This document shows, piece after piece, positions 8,404-10,193 of a DNA stretch of 10,193 nt. The notes beneath the pieces are model-generated. The model was not told the origin of the DNA. It made no database searches and saw only the letters and a program-made list of their open reading frames with translations. The stretch is from Thermomicrobiales bacterium (GTDB lineage: Bacteria > Chloroflexota > Chloroflexia > Thermomicrobiales > UBA6265): assembly GCA_020847015.1 (NCBI GenBank), contig JADLCW010000303.1, positions 1-10,193 on the forward strand, in the 5' to 3' direction. Numbering within the stretch: position 1 is the first letter of the stretch; each line of letters starts with the position of its first letter. Position numbers and translations under genes: made by a program.

Positions 8404-8799
8404 CTAGCCGAGTCCGATATCCTCCAGCCGATCCTCGTCCAGCCCGAGGTGGTGCCCGAGTTCGTGGGCCACGGTGATGCGCACCTCGCGCGCGATCGCC
8501 GAGGGCGAACGAAAGCTGCGCTCCAGCGGTCCGCGAAAAATCGTGATCTTGTCCGGCAGAACCATCCCGTAGGCGGAGTCGCGCTCCGTCAGAGGAATGC
8601 CCTCGTACAACCCGAAGAGCGCGTCGGCATCGTCCGCCCGCGCCATCTGGCGCGGCGCGGGTTCGTCTTCGATGACGATCTCCACGTTCTCGAGTTGCGC
8701 GAGCACATCCGGCGGGAGTTCATCGATCGCGCGAGCGACGAGTCGCTCGAACCGCCGCCGGCGAGTTTGCGCGATGCGTCGAACCGCCGCTTCGGACAT
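8404..8799 (-). CDS. Minimal zincin-like metallopeptidase (PF06262-type)
   Basis: A small cytoplasmic protein of 131 residues whose C terminus is HELGHHLGLDEDRLEDIG (112-129), the HExxHxxG zinc-binding motif. The residue ten after the first His, where metzincin-like proteins place a third ligand, is Glu122 (often Asp in relatives). The order RRRFERLVARAIDELPPDV, NVEIVIEDEPAP, LFGLYEGIPLTER, LPDKITIFRGPLER and EVRITVAHELGHH closely matches the widespread small zincin family known as possible zinc metallopeptidase/DUF1025, common in Actinobacteria and Chloroflexota. No member's physiological substrate is known to me. The ATG at 8799 is 6 nt downstream of a good extended -10 (TGGTAGAAT), which suggests a leaderless or near-leaderless mRNA and fits the absence of a well-spaced SD. 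It is first in the leftward gene string that includes gyrB. Confidence 0.9.
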   Translation of the reverse strand: MSEAAVRRIAQTRRRRFERLVARAIDELPPDVLAQLENVEIVIEDEPAPRQMARADDADALFGLYEGIPLTERDSAYGMVLPDKITIFRGPLERSFRSPSAIAREVRITVAHELGHHLGLDEDRLEDIGLG

Positions 8800-8804
8800 G
8801 CCTT

Positions 8805-8813
8805 ATTCTACCA
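8805..8813 (-). promoter_or_regulatory. Extended -10 promoter element upstream of the zincin gene
   Basis: On the minus strand 8813 to 8805 reads TGGTAGAAT, a TGn extended -10 with hexamer TAGAAT (5 of 6 matching TATAAT). No convincing -35 is seen at 16-18 nt. The hexamer ends 5 nt before the ATG at 8799, so transcription would begin at about the start codon and give a leaderless message. Confidence 0.5.
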
Positions 8814-8855
8814 TTTTGGCGTGGTTTTCCGCCACTCCTGAGACCCAAATTCCAT

Positions 8856-8869
8856 CGCGTACGTACGCG
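8856..8869. promoter_or_regulatory. Perfect 14-bp palindrome in the divergent intergenic region, candidate operator
   Basis: CGCGTACGTACGCG reads identically on both strands. It lies between the divergent zincin (start 8799) and PycTM-like (start 8966) genes, about 45 bp upstream of the zincin -10 and about 50 bp upstream of the TATGAT on the other side. Such a site could bind a dimeric regulator controlling either gene. One 14-bp palindrome per window is expected by chance in GC-rich DNA, so only the location makes it notable. Confidence 0.35.
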
Positions 8870-8919
8870 GCCTTTTCACACCGATGAGCGATGTCCGGCG
8901 CGACCGCCCCCGGTTTCGG

Positions 8920-8949
8920 TATGATCCGCTTCTCGCCGCGATGATCCGC
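8920..8949 (+). promoter_or_regulatory. Possible -10 element and direct repeat upstream of the PycTM-like gene
   Basis: TATGAT at 8920-8925 matches TATAAT in 5 of 6 positions and would place the transcript start near 8932, giving a leader of about 34 nt. No -35 is visible. ATGATCCGC occurs at 8921-8929 and again at 8941-8949, 20 bp apart (about two helical turns). A factor bound to both copies would cover the start of transcription. The SD GAGGAAG (8954-8960) follows, 5 nt before the ATG. Confidence 0.35.
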
Positions 8950-8965
8950 CGCCGAGGAAGCCGCC

Positions 8966-9517
8966 ATGCCGACCCCGGATCCGCTCGCCGACCGCTTGCT
9001 CGACCTGCTGCGACTGGTCAACGACTGGTTGAAGTTCGCCGAAACCAAGAATGTCGGCATCGTGGGGTTGGCCAGCGGCGGTCTCACCCTGCTGGTGGCG
9101 GCAACCGGGTTTCTGCGCGCCGAAGGCATCCCGCTCGCCGCCGGGTTCGTGCTCACCGCGGCCGGCGCGCTGCTCGCGCTCAGTCTGCTGGTGGGGGTTT
9201 GGAGTTTCATGCCCGCGTCCGGCGCGCCGCAATGGCTGCGATCCCGCATCGGCGCGCCGAACCCCAGCGACAATCTGCTCTACTTCGGTCACGCCGCCAA
9301 ATATTCCCCGCACGATCTGGTCGAGACGATCGCGCGCCGCTACGAGCGGCAGTCTGACCCCGTCATCCACGCGCTGCACACCGACCTCGCCGCCCAACTG
9401 GTGATCAACGCCCGCATCACGCTGCAGAAGCTGTGGCTGTTCCGCTGGGCCGTCATCCTGTTCGCTGCGGGCGTGCTGATGGCCGCTGCGGGGATGCTGG
9501 TGGCGATCCTGCGGTGA
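8966..9517 (+). CDS. PycTM/DUF5706-like membrane protein (Pycsar effector-type domain), apparently orphan
   Basis: The 183-residue product has three clear membrane segments (about 29-50, 56-80 and 159-181). An amphipathic N-terminal helix ends in FAETKN (24-29), and a soluble middle carries SDNLLYFGHAAKYS (101-114) then DLAAQLVINARITLQKLWLF (140-159). This layout (helix with a Lys before the first membrane pair, a NLLYFG-type motif, a long QLxxxAxIxxxKxxxxRxA helix leading into the last membrane segment) is what I know from the PycTM domain, formerly DUF5706. In Pycsar defence this domain serves as membrane-disrupting effector activated by cyclic CMP or UMP made by an adjacent cyclase. No cyclase gene lies within about 9 kb upstream or 0.7 kb downstream. 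The protein may be an orphan effector, a relative with a non-defence role, or have its partner outside the window. The start ATG 8966 is supported by GAGGAAG 5 nt upstream. Family assignment is from remembered motifs, not a search. Confidence 0.72.
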   Translation: MPTPDPLADRLLDLLRLVNDWLKFAETKNVGIVGLASGGLTLLVAATGFLRAEGIPLAAGFVLTAAGALLALSLLVGVWSFMPASGAPQWLRSRIGAPNPSDNLLYFGHAAKYSPHDLVETIARRYERQSDPVIHALHTDLAAQLVINARITLQKLWLFRWAVILFAAGVLMAAAGMLVAILR

Positions 9518-9533
9518 CTCAAAAGAGGAGAGA

Positions 9534-9549
9534 CGAAGCTTCGCATGCG
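9534..9549. repeat. Overlapping short palindromes after the PycTM-like gene
   Basis: CGAAGCTTCG (9534-9543) is a perfect 10-bp palindrome and CGCATGCG (9542-9549) a perfect 8-bp one, sharing two bases. They lie 16 nt past the stop of the PycTM-like gene, inside a 148-bp gap to the convergent small gene. The first has no loop, so neither is a convincing terminator. They could be a protein-binding site or chance. Nothing else is visible in the gap. Confidence 0.2.
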
Positions 9550-9665
9550 GCCCAATCAAGACGGCCCGCCGGTTCGCGCGCTCTCACTCCCGCGACTCGC
9601 ACCTCGCAGGTCATCCAAGCAGCCCGCCGCCTCCTGATCGATATTCGCTATCCGCCGCTCGCGCG

Positions 9666-9929
9666 CTACGGTTTGCAATCAGGGCAGGGCGACACGGCGA
9701 GACTCGCGTCCGCCCCCCAGCGCTCCAACTCGTCTCGATGCCGCGAGCACGCCTTTGGATTTGTCTCTGTATGGGCGAGCATCGGATCGGGTTGGTACAG
9801 ATGGCCACACCGGCTCGTGTGGAGCATCGCCTTGTGCTTCCCGCCCGTGGAGACGTTGAGCACATACGCATTCGGGTGGCGCTCCAGCCAGGAAATGTAT
9901 TCCTTGGTGTCGTTGCGAAAGTAGATCAT
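9666..9929 (-). CDS. Small Cys/His-rich protein of unknown function
   Basis: The 87-residue product begins MIYFRNDTKEYISWLERHPN, then AYVLN, LHTSRCGHL (36-44), NPKACSRH (57-64), an ELERWG helix (68-72) and ends SPCPDCKP (80-87). Cys41, Cys61, Cys82 and Cys85 with His37 and His43 could form one zinc site, the CPDC pair being a typical knuckle. The order (a YxxWLxxxPxxYVLN head, LHxxxC, a single Cys, a Trp helix, then CxxC at the end) reminds me of a small domain seen in uncharacterised proteins, sometimes with nuclease domains, but I cannot name it. ATG 9929 is chosen over an in-frame ATG at 10013 because GGGGGAGGGGAG immediately precedes it with 6-nt SD spacing. The gene converges with the PycTM-like gene across 148 bp. 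No domain beyond this module is present. Confidence 0.75.
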   Translation of the reverse strand: MIYFRNDTKEYISWLERHPNAYVLNVSTGGKHKAMLHTSRCGHLYQPDPMLAHTETNPKACSRHRDELERWGADASLAVSPCPDCKP

Positions 9930-10109
9930 GGCTCCCCTCCCCCGCACATGCGGACGCCAGCGCCAGTCCTGGTCGCGCGCCGTGATGATTTGGCAGATGC
10001 AGTACGCTAACATATCTTGGCTTTTGGCTTCCTACTTCTGAAAGCTGGCCGCAACCCTCCCCACCCTCTCCGCGCTCCCTTCACAGCGTCTCCACAATCG
10101 CATCCGATC
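9930..10109. other. Intergenic region without a recognised gene
   Basis: It holds the SD of the small Cys/His-rich gene at 9931-9943 and an imperfect CCGCACATGCGG inverted repeat at 9942-9953. A relatively AT-rich patch at about 9988-10042 contains ATATGTTA on the minus strand, which may carry that gene's promoter, though no convincing -35/-10 pair is seen. A pyrimidine-rich tract spans about 10050-10080. Confidence 0.4.
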
Positions 10110-10193
10110 ATGACGACAGACGACGGGAACGCCCCGCCGGATGACTCGGATGCGAGGGTGGATAGTGAACGAACCGACCAAAGGCCACGGCGG
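10110..10193 (+). CDS. Possible start of a protein gene running off the right edge (partial)
   Basis: ATG at 10110 opens 28 codons without a stop up to the window end. The encoded peptide is hydrophilic and charged (MTTDDGNAPPDDSDARVDSE and onward, ending QRPRR), as in the disordered N terminus of many membrane or regulatory proteins. No SD is visible upstream and the fragment is short, so it may not be a real gene. If real, it would diverge from the Cys/His-rich gene. Confidence 0.3.
   Translation, partial: MTTDDGNAPPDDSDARVDSERTDQRPRR

Noticed and set aside
7414..8841. 475-codon open frame on the + strand opposite the membrane protein and zincin
   Set aside because: The product is Gln/Arg/His-rich noise and spans two genuine genes on the other strand.
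8884..9357. Alternative + frame overlapping the PycTM-like gene
   Set aside because: The product is Arg-rich with no domain. The frame starting at 8966 has a good SD, coherent membrane helices and family motifs.
9545..9637. 30-codon open frame starting after AAGAGGAG, downstream of the PycTM-like gene
   Set aside because: The spacing from SD to ATG is about 14 nt, and the peptide is a Pro/Arg/Ser-rich string without features.
9930..10013. 28-residue N-terminal extension of the small Cys/His-rich protein (ATG 10013)
   Set aside because: No SD precedes ATG 10013, whereas a very strong one precedes ATG 9929. The extension remains possible, because it includes two extra cysteines, but is less likely.

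Overview
The window is 10.2 kb of high-GC bacterial chromosome, almost entirely coding and mostly housekeeping. The translation-gene order (infC, rpmI, rplT, TrmH-family methyltransferase), the M1 peptidase with an ALETQT substrate motif, and the minimal zincin together suggest a Chloroflexota bacterium, possibly the Thermomicrobia/Sphaerobacter side. This is an inference from protein style. A high-GC actinobacterium-like lineage is not excluded, and no rRNA or tRNA is present to settle it.

Left arm, + strand (1-2310): the 3' part of infC (IF3) overlaps a GTG-started rpmI (L35) by 23 nt and is followed by rplT (L20). A strong GC hairpin sits between rplT and a TrmH/SpoU RNA methyltransferase. 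A separate HU-type nucleoid protein gene has its own extended -10 promoter and a strong Shine-Dalgarno (SD).

Middle, - strand (2398-8799): five genes read leftwards, in transcription order a minimal zincin metalloprotease, an unrecognised five-to-six-helix membrane protein, gyrB, a secreted M1-family aminopeptidase-like protein and plsX (phospholipid synthesis). Spacings of about 30, 70, 114 and 80 nt allow one long operon, but a hairpin between gyrB and the M1 gene may partly end transcription. HU and plsX converge on a shared 10-bp hairpin at 2331-2362.

Right end (8800-10193): a 166-bp divergent intergenic region holds a perfect 14-bp palindrome and putative promoters. It separates the zincin gene from a 183-residue membrane protein that resembles the Pycsar effector transmembrane domain (PycTM, formerly DUF5706). 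No nucleotide cyclase is visible in the window, so it appears to be an orphan. It converges with an 87-residue Cys/His-rich protein of unknown role. A short open frame runs off the right edge.

Most of the window is ordinary. The parts deserving attention are the orphan PycTM-like protein and its surroundings, the Cys/His-rich small protein, two unusual insertions in the M1 peptidase, and the hairpin immediately upstream of the methyltransferase start.
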